Below, piece after piece: positions 1 to 8,218 of a DNA stretch of 64,000 nt. Under the pieces are notes generated by a model. That model was given only the letters and a program-made list of their open reading frames with translations. It was not told the origin of the DNA and ran no database searches. The DNA comes from JABCYV01 sp963696025 (GTDB lineage Bacteria; Acidobacteriota; Terriglobia; Terriglobales; Acidobacteriaceae): positions 478,410 to 542,409 of the forward strand of contig CAVOII010000012.1 of assembly GCA_963696025.1 (NCBI GenBank), given 5' to 3'. Made by a program: the position numbers and the translations under genes. Every line of letters starts with the position of its first letter. Position 1 is the stretch's first letter.

Positions 1-19
1 CTGGGGACTAAGTATCCTG

Positions 20-1117
20 TTACTTCGCGCTTCTCTGCTCCTCCGGCGAAAGGTCGGCCCGCGCTGAGACTAAACGTTCTTTTTGCGGCCCCCCGCCCGA
101 AGTCTGCAGCCTGACTTCCTCTATTTTCTCCGCCATCGCGTACATCAAGTCGTCAATGCCTTTGCCGGTCACGGCAGAGATGGGAAACAGCTCCAGCCCT
201 TCGTTTTTGCAATAGCGTTTCAGCTTCGCCAGCTTGTCTTTGTTGACGATATCTATCTTAGAAGCCACCATGATCATGGGTTTGCCTTCCAGGTGCGCTC
301 CGAAGTTCTGCAATTCTCCACGGATGACTTTGACATCCTTCACTGGATCGGGTCGTCCGCTCGCATCCGAGACATCAACCATATGGACCAGTAGTCGCGT
401 GCGTTCGATGTGCCGCAGGAACTGTGTGCCCAAACCGGAGCCGGTATGTGCTCCTTCGATGAGCCCCGGAATATCAGCGACTACGAAGCTCTTTTCCGTC
501 GGCGGCTTCCCGACCATCACCACACCCAGGTTTGGCTGCAATGTGGTGAAAGGATAGTCAGCGATCTTCGGCCGTGCCGCGGAGATGCGCGAGATCAGCG
601 TGGACTTTCCAACATTCGGATATCCCACCAGACCCACATCCGCCAGCAGCTTCAGCTCCAGCCGGAACGTGCGCTCCTCCCCTGGCCGGCCATCCTCCTG
701 CTCACGCGGTGCCTGATGTGTGGAAGTTGCAAACCGCGCATTCCCTCGCCCACCGCGACCGCCTTGGGCAATGACGATCCGTTCATCCGGATCCGAAAAA
801 TCATGTATTTTCTCCCCCGTGTCCGCATCGTAAACAATCGTGCCGACCGGAACTTTGAGAAGGACATCGACTCCCTCGCGCCCTGTCCGGTTGGAGCCTT
901 CGCCGTGGCGCCCGCGCTGCGCCTTGTACTCTGGATTGAAGCGGAAATGCACCAGGGTGTTGTGGCGTTCACTCGATTCCATAATGACGTCGCCGCCTTT
1001 GCCTCCATCCCCTCCAGACGGGCCTCCGCGCGGAACAAACTTCTCCCGCCGGAACGCGACGCAGCCATTGCCGCCATCGCCCGCCTTCACCCGGATTGTG
1101 GCTTCATCAATGAACAT
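20..1117 (-). CDS. obg: Obg-family GTPase (ObgE/CgtA)
   Basis: Ribosome-associated GTPase of 365 aa, involved in late assembly of the large ribosomal subunit and in stress control. The glycine-rich Obg fold fills about residues 1-158. The G domain follows, with Walker A GYPNVGKST at 165-173, the G3 motif DIPGLIEG at 215-222 and a SKID G4 motif. The protein ends about 35 residues after the G domain, so the C-terminal OCT domain of some family members is absent. It lies downstream of rplU and rpmA on the same strand, the common rplU-rpmA-obg order. A strong terminator hairpin separates it from rpmA, so it may be transcribed partly on its own. The ATG start gives the usual MFIDEA N-terminus. Confidence 0.97.
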   Translation of the reverse strand: MFIDEATIRVKAGDGGNGCVAFRREKFVPRGGPSGGDGGKGGDVIMESSERHNTLVHFRFNPEYKAQRGRHGEGSNRTGREGVDVLLKVPVGTIVYDADTGEKIHDFSDPDERIVIAQGGRGGRGNARFATSTHQAPREQEDGRPGEERTFRLELKLLADVGLVGYPNVGKSTLISRISAARPKIADYPFTTLQPNLGVVMVGKPPTEKSFVVADIPGLIEGAHTGSGLGTQFLRHIERTRLLVHMVDVSDASGRPDPVKDVKVIRGELQNFGAHLEGKPMIMVASKIDIVNKDKLAKLKRYCKNEGLELFPISAVTGKGIDDLMYAMAEKIEEVRLQTSGGGPQKERLVSARADLSPEEQRSAK

Positions 1118-1145
1118 GCATCAATCATTGGTACCATTGAACCAC

Positions 1146-1171
1146 AAAAAAGCCTCGACCGAAGCCGAGGC
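1146..1171 (-). terminator. Intrinsic terminator between rpmA and obg
   Basis: Read on the minus strand this is an 8-bp stem, GCCTCGGC with GTCGAGGC (one G-T wobble), closed by a TTCG tetraloop and followed by a run of six T. It sits about 45 bases after the rpmA stop and before the obg start. It may end or attenuate rplU-rpmA transcription before obg. Confidence 0.85.
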
Positions 1172-1173
1172 GG

Positions 1174-1197
1174 TGTGGCGCGGACGCGCTCGCCCGC
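1174..1197. repeat. Single REP-like palindromic arm
   Basis: The stretch begins GTGGCGCGG and contains a 7-bp stem with one mismatch and a 4-nt loop (GCGGACG, CGCT, CGCCCGC). The same start and stem are seen in the left arm of the element inside mnmE (24799-24821), so this looks like a lone copy of that repeat arm. It lies in the rpmA-obg spacer, beside the terminator. Confidence 0.5.
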
Positions 1198-1214
1198 CCT
1201 GATATCGAAAGTCC

Positions 1215-1478
1215 CTACTTCGCTTGCAGCGGCTCAATCATCACAAACTTGCCCATTGAGCCCTTATCCAAAAACTTGATGCGCCCGCTGATTTTGGCGA
1301 AGAGCGTGTCATCCTTGCCCCGGCCGACGTTCAGCCCTGGCTTCACCCGCGTGCCCCGCTGCCGCACGATGATGGTGCCGCCCGGGACCACTTGTCCACC
1401 AAAGGCCTTAAAGCCCAGCCGTTGTGCGTTCGAATCACGCCCATTTCGTGAGGTGCCCTGTCCTTTTTTATGTGCCAT
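1215..1478 (-). CDS. rpmA: 50S ribosomal protein L27
   Basis: Ribosomal protein of 87 aa whose N-terminus reaches the peptidyl-transferase centre. The start MAHKKGQGTSRNGRDS and the later GGTIIVRQRGT segment are hallmarks of the family, and the length is normal. There is no N-terminal extension of the kind that is cleaved in Firmicutes. It follows rplU by 112 bp on the same strand, a near-universal pairing, and is followed by a terminator hairpin. Confidence 0.98.
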   Translation of the reverse strand: MAHKKGQGTSRNGRDSNAQRLGFKAFGGQVVPGGTIIVRQRGTRVKPGLNVGRGKDDTLFAKISGRIKFLDKGSMGKFVMIEPLQAK

Positions 1479-1531
1479 AAATGACTCTTAGTCTCTCATC
1501 GATCAATTTGACTGTCACCCCGAGCAGAGTT

Positions 1532-1556
1532 CTTGCCTTCGCGAAGCGAAGACAAG
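1532..1556. repeat. Hairpin in the rplU-rpmA spacer
   Basis: An 11-bp inverted repeat with one mismatch (CTTGCCTTCGC and GCGAAGACAAG around a GAA loop) lies in the 112-bp spacer between rplU and rpmA. The flank reads GTCACCCCGAGC, which resembles dispersed intergenic repeats common in this group. It lacks a clear T-run, so it is more likely a repeat or an mRNA-processing structure than a terminator. Confidence 0.45.
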
Positions 1557-1590
1557 ACGCAGTCGAGCGACCTGGTGTTTGCCTGTGCCT

Positions 1591-2076
1591 CTACTTCTTT
1601 TTCTTCGGCGCGGCCTTCTTCACCGCCGACTTCTTGGCGGCAGCTTTCTTCGCGGGATGCGCCTTCGCTACTTTCGCTTCTGCCTTCACCACTTCTTCCA
1701 CTTCCACAGCTTTCACCATCTTCGGCTTAGCTTCCTTCTTCGGAAGGTCCGGCGCTTTGAAGCTCTGTCCATCGAAAGCAATTTCGGTAATCCGCACTGC
1801 GGTGTAGCCCTGGCGATGCCCTCGCAGCTTCTTGTACTGCTTCTTGCGCTTGTAGTGGAAGACCAGTATCTTGGCGCCGCGTCCCTGCTCTACGATTTCG
1901 CCGACCACGCGCGCTTCCGATTGCGGCCGACCGATCTGGCCCGGCTCGCCCGAAACCGCCAGCACATCGCTGAATTCGATCTGCCCGTTAGTGCCATCGC
2001 CCTGGTTTTCCAGTCGAATCACATCTCCGGGCGCCACCCGGTACTGCTTTCCACCGGCGCGGATGACCGCATACAT
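1591..2076 (-). CDS. rplU: 50S ribosomal protein L21 with a Lys/Ala-rich C-terminal tail
   Basis: Large-subunit protein that binds 23S rRNA. The start MYAVIRAGGKQYRV and the FHYKRKKQYKKLRGHRQGYT segment are typical of L21. The ATG at 2076 is chosen because GGAGGA lies at the correct distance on the minus strand. An ATG two codons upstream is too close to that site, and the longer reading frame up to 2181 has no family similarity. The protein is about 161 aa where the family is usually near 103. The extra C-terminus, from about residue 120, is a run of valine, glutamate, alanine and lysine ending in KKAAPKKKK. Such a tail probably contacts RNA or is disordered. Confidence 0.95.
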   Translation of the reverse strand: MYAVIRAGGKQYRVAPGDVIRLENQGDGTNGQIEFSDVLAVSGEPGQIGRPQSEARVVGEIVEQGRGAKILVFHYKRKKQYKKLRGHRQGYTAVRITEIAFDGQSFKAPDLPKKEAKPKMVKAVEVEEVVKAEAKVAKAHPAKKAAAKKSAVKKAAPKKKK

Positions 2077-2488
2077 ACTCATTCCTCCGTCCAATCCAAT
2101 CCCCCGCCGCACACTGGCGCGATGCGGGCAACCTGCTGAATTTTCTGTGCTTGCTGCTTTCCGCGTCGGCGCTCTCAGCAACGATTGCGGGGCGGCTCCA
2201 GAACGGAACCGCGAGTACAGGCAAACCTAACCATTTTAGCCTGCGCTGGAGAAAAGCGTCAAACCGGTAAGTGTGCAATTCGCATCCTGGGTTTCTTTGC
2301 GACCTTGGCGCGATCTTGGCGCACTTTGCGGTTAAAGGGTTTGATCCTGCCGTAGGTCGCGACAAAGGCTCGGCAAGTACGCCAAGAGAGGCGCTCCGGT
2401 AAAACGAGCTGCAGGCACAATCCGCTCCTGTCCTTTGTGCTTTACCCCTTCCTGTGCGACAATCTTTCGCCGAACCGGAGGAAACCCA
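2077..2488. other. Divergent intergenic region, rplU and NTF2-like gene
   Basis: About 410 bp separate the rplU start from the plus-strand gene at 2489. The region must hold the promoters of both, but I see no convincing -35/-10 pair. At about 2290-2335 the DNA is made of short related units (CTTTGCGACC, CTTGGCGCGA, CTTGGCGCAC, CTTTGCGG), a degenerate short-period repeat. No gene or RNA gene is recognised. Confidence 0.4.
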
Positions 2489-2971
2489 ATGTTGAGGCGC
2501 CTTTTGACGGTTTTGATCTGTATTATCGCACTCAGCCTTTCGGGCCTAGCCGCATCCAGGAAGCCCGCGAAGAAAGCCGCGTCCAGCGGTCCGCTTCCAG
2601 ACAAAGCCTACATGCAGAAAGTCTGGGATGGCTGGGGCACGCTCGATCCTTCAAAAACCGCCCAGTTCTATGCCCAAGGTCCGCACACTTTCTATGACCT
2701 TGCTCCCGTTAAATACGACAGTTGGGACGAATACGACAAGGGTGTGCGCAACATTCTGGCGGGCTATAAGAGCGCTAAGTTCACCGTGAACGACGACGCC
2801 CAAATTCACGCCGCCGGGGACTATGCCTGGGGAACAGCGACGCTGAAGTCCGACATGATGCAGAAGTCGGGCAAGCGCGACATGGCCACCTTCCGCTGGA
2901 CGGTGGTCTTTGAAAAGCAGGATGGAAAATGGCTCATCGTGCACGAGCACGTCTCTGAACCAATCCAGTAA
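2489..2971 (+). CDS. Secreted SnoaL/NTF2-like protein (DUF4440 type)
   Basis: A 160-aa protein with a clear signal peptide (MLRRLLTVLICIIALSLSGLA) and a short Lys/Ala linker. A cone-shaped NTF2-like domain follows from about residue 38. The pattern of a leading helix (AYMQKVWDGWGTLDP), a YDS/YD motif and the closing RWTVVFEKQDGKWLIVHEHVS strand is typical of the SnoaL/DUF4440 group, used for small-molecule binding or calcium/calmodulin kinase II-like association. The ATG at 2489 is preceded by GGAGGAAA at 2477-2484, so a longer frame starting at 2435 is rejected. No catalytic residues can be assigned and the substrate is unknown. Confidence 0.85.
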   Translation: MLRRLLTVLICIIALSLSGLAASRKPAKKAASSGPLPDKAYMQKVWDGWGTLDPSKTAQFYAQGPHTFYDLAPVKYDSWDEYDKGVRNILAGYKSAKFTVNDDAQIHAAGDYAWGTATLKSDMMQKSGKRDMATFRWTVVFEKQDGKWLIVHEHVSEPIQ

Positions 2972-2998
2972 GCCTTCGGGCTCCAGAGGGATTACTTA

Positions 2999-3652
2999 TC
3001 ACTTACAAAGAGCAAAAGCGCGCACCGGAAACGACGTTCCGCGGCGGATCGCCGGCGGCGCGGCGAAGAACCGGAAGCCTCGGCCGATGAGCTGATCGAG
3101 TCCCCGCAGGTGCTCTACGATGGGAATTCCCGCCGCCAGCAGCAAAGTGTGCGCCGGACGCGACGGGTCGTTCATGTTGTCGATGTTGGCGCAATCGATG
3201 CCGACTAACGCCGCTCCCGAATGCACCAGATGTTCACAGGCTCCGGCCGTCAGATAAGGGCCAGAGCGGAAATAGCCGTCGAAGCCCCAGTGGCGGGACC
3301 ATCCGGTATGCACCAAGACAGCCTTTCCCCGAGCCGCGATCCCGGAAAAGATTCGCTCTTCGATTGGTCCATCTTCGGAAGCAGAAACCAGCACGCCAGC
3401 CAGATCGGCAAGCCGGTCCAGCGGGACCTCTGCTAGATCGGCACCGTCCGGATGGCGATGAAATGGAGCATCCACATACGTGCCGGTGTTGCCACCGAAC
3501 TCGTGTGTAGCGATCTGGAAGCTGGTTCCCGGCGCGTAGTGGGTATGTTTTCCTGCATTCCCATGCGCCAGGAACGTGTGAAACTGGGGCACCGGCAATC
3601 CCGGATACGACGGCATACCCGGCTCCAGCCGGTGGCTCAAGTCGACGATCAT
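2999..3652 (-). CDS. Cyclase/kynurenine-formamidase family protein with altered metal motif
   Basis: A 217-aa protein of the PF04199 cyclase family, metal-dependent hydrolases that include bacterial kynurenine formamidase and arylformamidase. The fold signature is seen in MIVDLSHRLEPGMPSYPG at the start, the NTGTYVDAPFHRH region at about 55-68 and VGIDCANIDN near 150. In the canonical motif HxGTHxDxPxH two of the histidines bind metal. Here they are Asn and Tyr (NTGTYVDAPFH), so metal binding must differ or be lost. The ATG at 3652 is chosen because a longer frame to 3838 adds unrelated sequence. It is followed on the same strand by nothing closely coupled. The substrate is unknown. Confidence 0.85.
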   Translation of the reverse strand: MIVDLSHRLEPGMPSYPGLPVPQFHTFLAHGNAGKHTHYAPGTSFQIATHEFGGNTGTYVDAPFHRHPDGADLAEVPLDRLADLAGVLVSASEDGPIEERIFSGIAARGKAVLVHTGWSRHWGFDGYFRSGPYLTAGACEHLVHSGAALVGIDCANIDNMNDPSRPAHTLLLAAGIPIVEHLRGLDQLIGRGFRFFAAPPAIRRGTSFPVRAFALCK

Positions 3653-3692
3653 GCCGGTTAACGATACAACAATGCGACGTTGCAGTCTGGGG

Positions 3693-4082
3693 CTATGACC
3701 CGGTCCCAGTTCGCGATTCAGAGGAAAAACGGTCGCGCACTTGGCTGCCGAAATCGTGTACCTTATCTGCCAGGTTGCTGCGTGTTTCTTCTCCGCTGGC
3801 CGGCGCGAGCAGCAGCCCAACGCCCACCCCGATACCAACGCCCGCCACGAAGGCGAAAGTCTGGCTTAGAACCGAGTGGTCTTCGCCTCGAATCACGTCG
3901 GCAGCGCGGCTTACGCGGTCTGATGCCACGTCGTAACGGTCGCGTGCTTTGTCGCGCAGGTCCTGCGCCCGGTCTTTCAAATCATCGAAGTTGTCACCAA
4001 ACCGATCGCGCAAAGGGTCGAGCAGCAACACACCGGCACCCAGCAGAAGGTTCAGCAGATTCTTTTTAGTACGCATTCTCAT
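3693..4082 (-). CDS. YtxH-domain-like membrane-associated protein
   Basis: A 129-aa protein. A short hydrophobic N-terminus (LLNLLLGAGVLLL) is followed by a charged, Arg/Asp-rich helical stretch at about 20-68. A second, glycine-rich hydrophobic segment (FVAGVGIGVGVGLLLAPASGEE) matches the YtxH/GvpP-type pattern GxLLAPxSGxET. The tail is again charged. Proteins of this kind are small membrane-anchored stress proteins of unknown biochemical role. The start is an ATG with GGGAG eight bases upstream; a second ATG two codons later is possible. It ends 40 bp before the cyclase-family gene on the same strand, so the two may be co-transcribed. Confidence 0.8.
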   Translation of the reverse strand: MRMRTKKNLLNLLLGAGVLLLDPLRDRFGDNFDDLKDRAQDLRDKARDRYDVASDRVSRAADVIRGEDHSVLSQTFAFVAGVGIGVGVGLLLAPASGEETRSNLADKVHDFGSQVRDRFSSESRTGTGS

Positions 4083-4204
4083 AGTGATTTCTCCCGGCGA
4101 GTAGACTCGTCGTTATGAAAGATGCCGAGAACAGGTCGGCAGTTGGCAGCTACCTTCCAATCTTTGTGCGGAGGTTCGGGGACGACACCGTGCCGGGACC
4201 GCGC

Positions 4205-4702
4205 TCATGCTGAGACAAACAGTGACGGATATTGTTCGGTCAAGAACGCTACAATTCCGGACCGCGGAAGTACCCTGTCAACCAGAAACGTATCAATAGC
4301 GCCCGCTACCGCGCCAGTTATTGGGCCGACGAGTGGAATTACTCCAAGGCCAGTGGTTGCGGCAATCCTTACAAGCCTGCCGCTTGGGCTGCTCGCTAGG
4401 GATGTCATTTTACTTTTTATGCTTGCGACCATGTGCTTAATCACAGCGTCGCTGACGTCCTCCAGGGTGTACAGCCATTCTCGAAATTCTCGACACTCTG
4501 CGCTGTCTCGCACCTTCATGAGCAAGTCCAAATCGACCCGCTGCCCAGACCGGAAGTCACGAACGTTCGAAAGATCAATGACTCGCTCAAATTGTTCCTT
4601 TGGTAATTTCGGATTCAGCGGAGCAATAATGCCCGCAAGTTTGCCAAATAACAGAGCGGACTCACTATCGAGGAACCCAGTGATTGCCGAGTAGGCCTGC
4701 AT
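4205..4702 (-). pseudogene. C-terminal part of an amber-split gene of unknown function
   Basis: The 165 residues from an internal ATG contain a helical segment rich in charged residues, then a Gly-rich hydrophobic stretch (TTGLGVIPLVGPITGAVAGAIDTFLVDRVL) that could be a membrane hairpin. The frame is the same as that of the reading frame ending at 4748. Between the TAG at 4748-4750 and this ATG are 15 sense codons (AAVSATANLNQRLAD) that continue smoothly into MQAYSAITGF. The ATG at 4702 has no Shine-Dalgarno sequence. I infer that this is the second half of one protein of about 399 aa. Whether the TAG is read through, or the gene is dead, cannot be told. Base composition is less GC-rich than the neighbours. 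Confidence 0.6.
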
Positions 4703-4747
4703 ATCGGCAAGCCGCTGGTTAAGGTTCGCTGTGGCGGAAACGGCTGC

Positions 4748-5404
4748 CTACAGAACAAGATGCGCCTTCTCTGGAGCAAATCCGAACGACTCTGACAAGC
4801 CATTCTTGATGTAGAAGACACGTTTACTTGTTTCTTCCACCTGTATGGGTATGGCCCCGACAGCCAAGTCGGGCTTACCTAATTCTGTTCTTAGCTGTTT
4901 GAGAAAGACGGCTCTGAGGGCTGGCGTCTTGGAACGGAGGTCTTTATCGATTTGGCCCAACAGATCTTGGCCGTAAGTGGGAGGCGGTCTCACAATGGAC
5001 TTCCAGATTGCTTCCTCAATAGCAGCACGTTCCACATTCTTGAGTCCGGTGATGCTTTGTAAGCAGCGAAGCTCTGATTTGAGATTTGTATCCCGATGGG
5101 CAGCATCGACGATACCGAGCGAAAAATGATGCAGAGGAACATGGCGGACACCGTCGCGACTGACATCAATGACGACGGTTGTAAACTCGCAGGAAAACTT
5201 AATCAGGCCCGAATAGAGCAGCCTAGTGAAGCCGGACTCGCCGAATGTCCGAACAAGGAATGGGACTTCCCGCAAGCGAAAAGACTTTATGACGACTCCG
5301 TCGAATAAGATCAGCCGTCTGATTAAAGACCCTACATCAATACCCGAGACCTGCTGACCTGAACGGATCGCTATCTCACCAAGAACAGACTGCCTAAAAG
5401 TCAT
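4748..5404 (-). CDS. Hypothetical protein, N-terminal part of an amber-split gene
   Basis: A 218-aa reading frame beginning 12 bp after the gyrA stop, on the same strand. The N-terminus (SLIRRLILFDGVVIKSFRLREVPFLVRTFGESGFTRLL, given here as seen in residues 26-63) resembles a family of uncharacterised bacterial proteins about 400 aa long in which a conserved LLFD..I.....LREIP motif opens the protein. I recall this family from general knowledge and cannot name a domain for it. The frame stops at a TAG (4748-4750), after which the same frame stays open to 4205. GC content is visibly lower than in gyrA, suggesting transfer. No ribosome-binding site is obvious; it may depend on gyrA transcription. 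Confidence 0.6.
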   Translation of the reverse strand: MTFRQSVLGEIAIRSGQQVSGIDVGSLIRRLILFDGVVIKSFRLREVPFLVRTFGESGFTRLLYSGLIKFSCEFTTVVIDVSRDGVRHVPLHHFSLGIVDAAHRDTNLKSELRCLQSITGLKNVERAAIEEAIWKSIVRPPPTYGQDLLGQIDKDLRSKTPALRAVFLKQLRTELGKPDLAVGAIPIQVEETSKRVFYIKNGLSESFGFAPEKAHLVL

Positions 5405-5416
5405 TGGAACATGAGC

Positions 5417-8092
5417 TTACTGAATCAGCGTCCCCCCATTTCCGTTCGTGGGCTCTTCTTCCGGCGGGATTACCACGGCCGCCGCCACCCGGTCTCCCGG
5501 TTCGATATTCAGCAGACGGACGCCTTGCGCCGAGCGTCCCGACTCTCGAATGAACTTCGATTCGATGCGGATGATCTTGCCGTACTGGCTGATCAACATG
5601 ACTTCGGAGTTTTCATCCACCTGCGAGATGCCGACGACCTTGCCATTGCGCTCGGTGGTTTTGATATTGATCACGCCCTTGCCGCCGCGTGAGATCAAGC
5701 GGTACTCATCGGCTGGGGTGCGCTTGCCGTATCCGTTCTCGGTGACAGAGAGGATGAGCGACCCTTTTTTGCCGAGATCCACGACCTCGGAAGTTGCGCT
5801 CTGCACGGGGGAGACGCCCGCGCCTACATCGGCGGCGGGTACCTCGGGCGCACCCGGCTTGATGGTGGTCGCCATGCCGACAACGTAATCCCCCTTCGCC
5901 AGATCAATGCCCCAGACGCCATATGCGGCGCGTCCCATGGGACGGACGTCATTTTCATCGAAGCGAATGGCTTGGCCATCGTGCGTTGCCAGAAAGACGA
6001 TCTGCAAGCCGTCGGTCAGGCGTGCCGTTACCAGTTCATCGCCATGCTCGATGTTGATGGCATTGATGCCGTTCGAGCGCACGTGGCAAAAGTCCTTCAG
6101 CTCGGTCTTCTTCACCAAACCGTTGCGCGTGGCGAAGAAGATGTACTTGCCCTCCTCCTCCAGATTCCGTACAGCTAACATGGTGCGAACTGTTTCTCCT
6201 GGCTGCAGACCAACCAGATTACCTACATGCTTGCCTTTGCCGGCAGCGCCCACATCAGGAATTTCGTAGACCTTCAACCAGTACACGCGTCCGTTGTTGG
6301 TGAAGATCAGAATGTAGGCGTGCGTAGAGGCGATGAACAGATGCTCGACGAAATCTTCATCGCGCGTCTTCATCCCCATGCGGCCTTGCCCGCCACGGCG
6401 TTGATTACGATAAGTGGAGATCGCGGTGCGTTTGAGATAGCCGCCGTGGCTCACGGTGACGGCCATTTGCTCGTCGGCGATCAGATCTTCAAGCTGAATT
6501 TCCGCCGCTTCGTCTTCGATCACAGTGCGGCGTTCATCGCCGTAAAGCTTCTTTACTTCGTCCAGCTCTTTCACGATCACCCCGCGCAGTTTCTTTTCCG
6601 AACCGAGAATCGACTCGTATTCAGTGATGTTTTCACGGGTGAGATTCAACTCTTTCGTGATTTCGTCAATAGAAAGCTTAGTCAGGCGATGCAATTGCAG
6701 TTCAAGGATCGCGTCCGCCTGGATACCGGTAAACGGCTTTTCGGCATTGAGCTTGGGTGCGCGTCCAGTAGTGTTGATGTCAATTTTCTTGCCGGCAAAA
6801 TAAGCCACCAAGTTTTCACGGGCTTCGGCGCGGTTGGCGCTGGCACGAATGATGACGATCACGTTGTCCAGGTGGTCGAGCGCGGTCAGATAACCTTCGA
6901 GGATGTGTTCGCGCTCCTTCGCCTTCATCAACAGATAGGCGGTGCGCCGGCGGACGACATCTACACGGTGATCGATGAAGTATTGGATAGCCGGGATCAG
7001 CCCCATTTCCTTAGGCTGTCCATTCACCACCGCCAGGAAGATCATGCTGAAACCTTCCTGCATCGAGGTGTGCTTGAAAAGCTGGTTGAGCACGATCTGC
7101 GGCTCGGCACCGCGCTTGAGTTCGACCACGATGCGCATGCCGTCGCGATCACTCTCGTCGCGAATGTCGGAGATGTCGTCGACGACCTTGTCATTCACTA
7201 GTTGCGCGATGCGCTCGATCAGCCGCTTCTTGCTGACCTGATACGGAATTTGCGTGACCACAATGGCCTGGCGGTCTTTGTTGAAAGTCTCGATCCCAGC
7301 TTTAGCCCGCATCATGAAACGTCCACGGCCAGTTCTGTAGGCTTCGAAGATTCCCGCCTTGCCGTGGATGATCCCGTATGTCGGGAAATCCGGGCCTTTC
7401 ACGATTTTCAAAATCTCGGGCAACGGCGTAGCTGAATTGTTTACCAGCATGATCGTGGCTTCAACGATTTCCGTCAGGTTATGGGGAGGGATGTTCGTCG
7501 CCATCCCGACGGCGATTCCGTTTGATCCATTCACCAGGAGATTCGGAATGCGAGTCGGGAGAACGTCAGGCTCCATGTTGGAGTCATCGTAGGTTGGTTT
7601 GAAGTCCACCGTATCCTTCTCGATGTCGGCGTTCAGGTCCTCAGCCATGCGCGTGAGGCGGCACTCGGTATATCGCATGGCCGCGGGCGGATCATCGTCG
7701 ACCGATCCGTAGTTTCCTTGACCATCCACCAGCGGATAGCGCAATGAAAACGGCTGCGCCATCCGAACCAGCGCGTCGTACAATGCGGAGTCACCGTGCG
7801 GGTGATACTTACCCATGGTCTCGCCCACCACCTTGGCGCACTTCACGTACCTGCGATTGTGCAACAGGCCCGAGTCGTACATGTGGTAGAGAATGCGGCG
7901 ATGCACCGGCTTCAATCCATCGCGCACGTCGGGCAGGGCGCGGCCGATGATCACCGACATCGAATAATCGAGATACGACCGCCGCATCTCTTCTTCAATG
8001 TTGACCGGCTGAATGTTTAGTGCACCGGGATGACCACCGTCGCCTGAAGGCGGGGGAGTTAGGGGAAGTTCAGGATTCTGGTCGTCTGCCAT
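5417..8092 (-). CDS. gyrA: DNA gyrase subunit A
   Basis: Breakage-reunion subunit of DNA gyrase, 891 aa, the usual length. The catalytic tyrosine is Tyr141 in AAMRYTECRLT. The quinolone-resistance region reads HPHGDSALYDALVR, with Ser102 and Asp106 at the positions equivalent to E. coli Ser83 and Asp87, the drug-sensitive residues. The GyrA box QRRGGQGRMGM near residue 570 marks the DNA-wrapping C-terminal beta-pinwheel, so this is gyrase rather than topoisomerase IV. A Pro-rich stretch at 9-16 precedes the winged-helix domain. gyrA and gyrB are separated by about 4.3 kb of other genes but lie on the same strand on the same side of the origin. Its leader carries a nested inverted repeat (8178-8218). 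Confidence 0.98.
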   Translation of the reverse strand: MADDQNPELPLTPPPSGDGGHPGALNIQPVNIEEEMRRSYLDYSMSVIIGRALPDVRDGLKPVHRRILYHMYDSGLLHNRRYVKCAKVVGETMGKYHPHGDSALYDALVRMAQPFSLRYPLVDGQGNYGSVDDDPPAAMRYTECRLTRMAEDLNADIEKDTVDFKPTYDDSNMEPDVLPTRIPNLLVNGSNGIAVGMATNIPPHNLTEIVEATIMLVNNSATPLPEILKIVKGPDFPTYGIIHGKAGIFEAYRTGRGRFMMRAKAGIETFNKDRQAIVVTQIPYQVSKKRLIERIAQLVNDKVVDDISDIRDESDRDGMRIVVELKRGAEPQIVLNQLFKHTSMQEGFSMIFLAVVNGQPKEMGLIPAIQYFIDHRVDVVRRRTAYLLMKAKEREHILEGYLTALDHLDNVIVIIRASANRAEARENLVAYFAGKKIDINTTGRAPKLNAEKPFTGIQADAILELQLHRLTKLSIDEITKELNLTRENITEYESILGSEKKLRGVIVKELDEVKKLYGDERRTVIEDEAAEIQLEDLIADEQMAVTVSHGGYLKRTAISTYRNQRRGGQGRMGMKTRDEDFVEHLFIASTHAYILIFTNNGRVYWLKVYEIPDVGAAGKGKHVGNLVGLQPGETVRTMLAVRNLEEEGKYIFFATRNGLVKKTELKDFCHVRSNGINAINIEHGDELVTARLTDGLQIVFLATHDGQAIRFDENDVRPMGRAAYGVWGIDLAKGDYVVGMATTIKPGAPEVPAADVGAGVSPVQSATSEVVDLGKKGSLILSVTENGYGKRTPADEYRLISRGGKGVINIKTTERNGKVVGISQVDENSEVMLISQYGKIIRIESKFIRESGRSAQGVRLLNIEPGDRVAAAVVIPPEEEPTNGNGGTLIQ

Positions 8093-8177
8093 AAAAGCTT
8101 TTAGCTCCTATTCGCTAGTCCGTTAATACTTGCCGGGAGATTATGCTGGCGGATCGTAAGTCCAATCGAACGTAAAA

Positions 8178-8218
8178 CCATGTATCTATAGGAGGTTACA
8201 CCTCAAGTCGATACATGG
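8178..8218 (-). promoter_or_regulatory. Nested hairpin in the gyrA leader
   Basis: Outer perfect 9-bp inverted repeat CCATGTATC (8178-8186) and GATACATGG (8210-8218). Inside is a second perfect repeat, GAGGT (8192-8196) and ACCTC (8200-8204), around a 3-nt loop. On the minus strand the order is outer stem, 5x5 internal loop, inner stem. A TATAAT box at 8219-8224 abuts the element, so it would form the very start of the gyrA transcript or an operator over the transcription start. It lies 86-126 bases ahead of the gyrA ATG. Confidence 0.6.

Noticed and set aside
1532..1556. A terminator between rplU and rpmA
   Set aside because: The stem lacks a T-run and the two genes are nearly always co-transcribed, so it is listed only as a hairpin repeat.
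2332..2604. A possible minus-strand gene upstream of the NTF2-like gene
   Set aside because: It overlaps the signal peptide of that gene, has no family resemblance and runs through short repeats.
4615..4821. A minus-strand frame bridging the two halves of the amber-split gene
   Set aside because: It is in a different frame from both halves, so it does not explain the interruption as a frameshift; a single in-frame TAG does.
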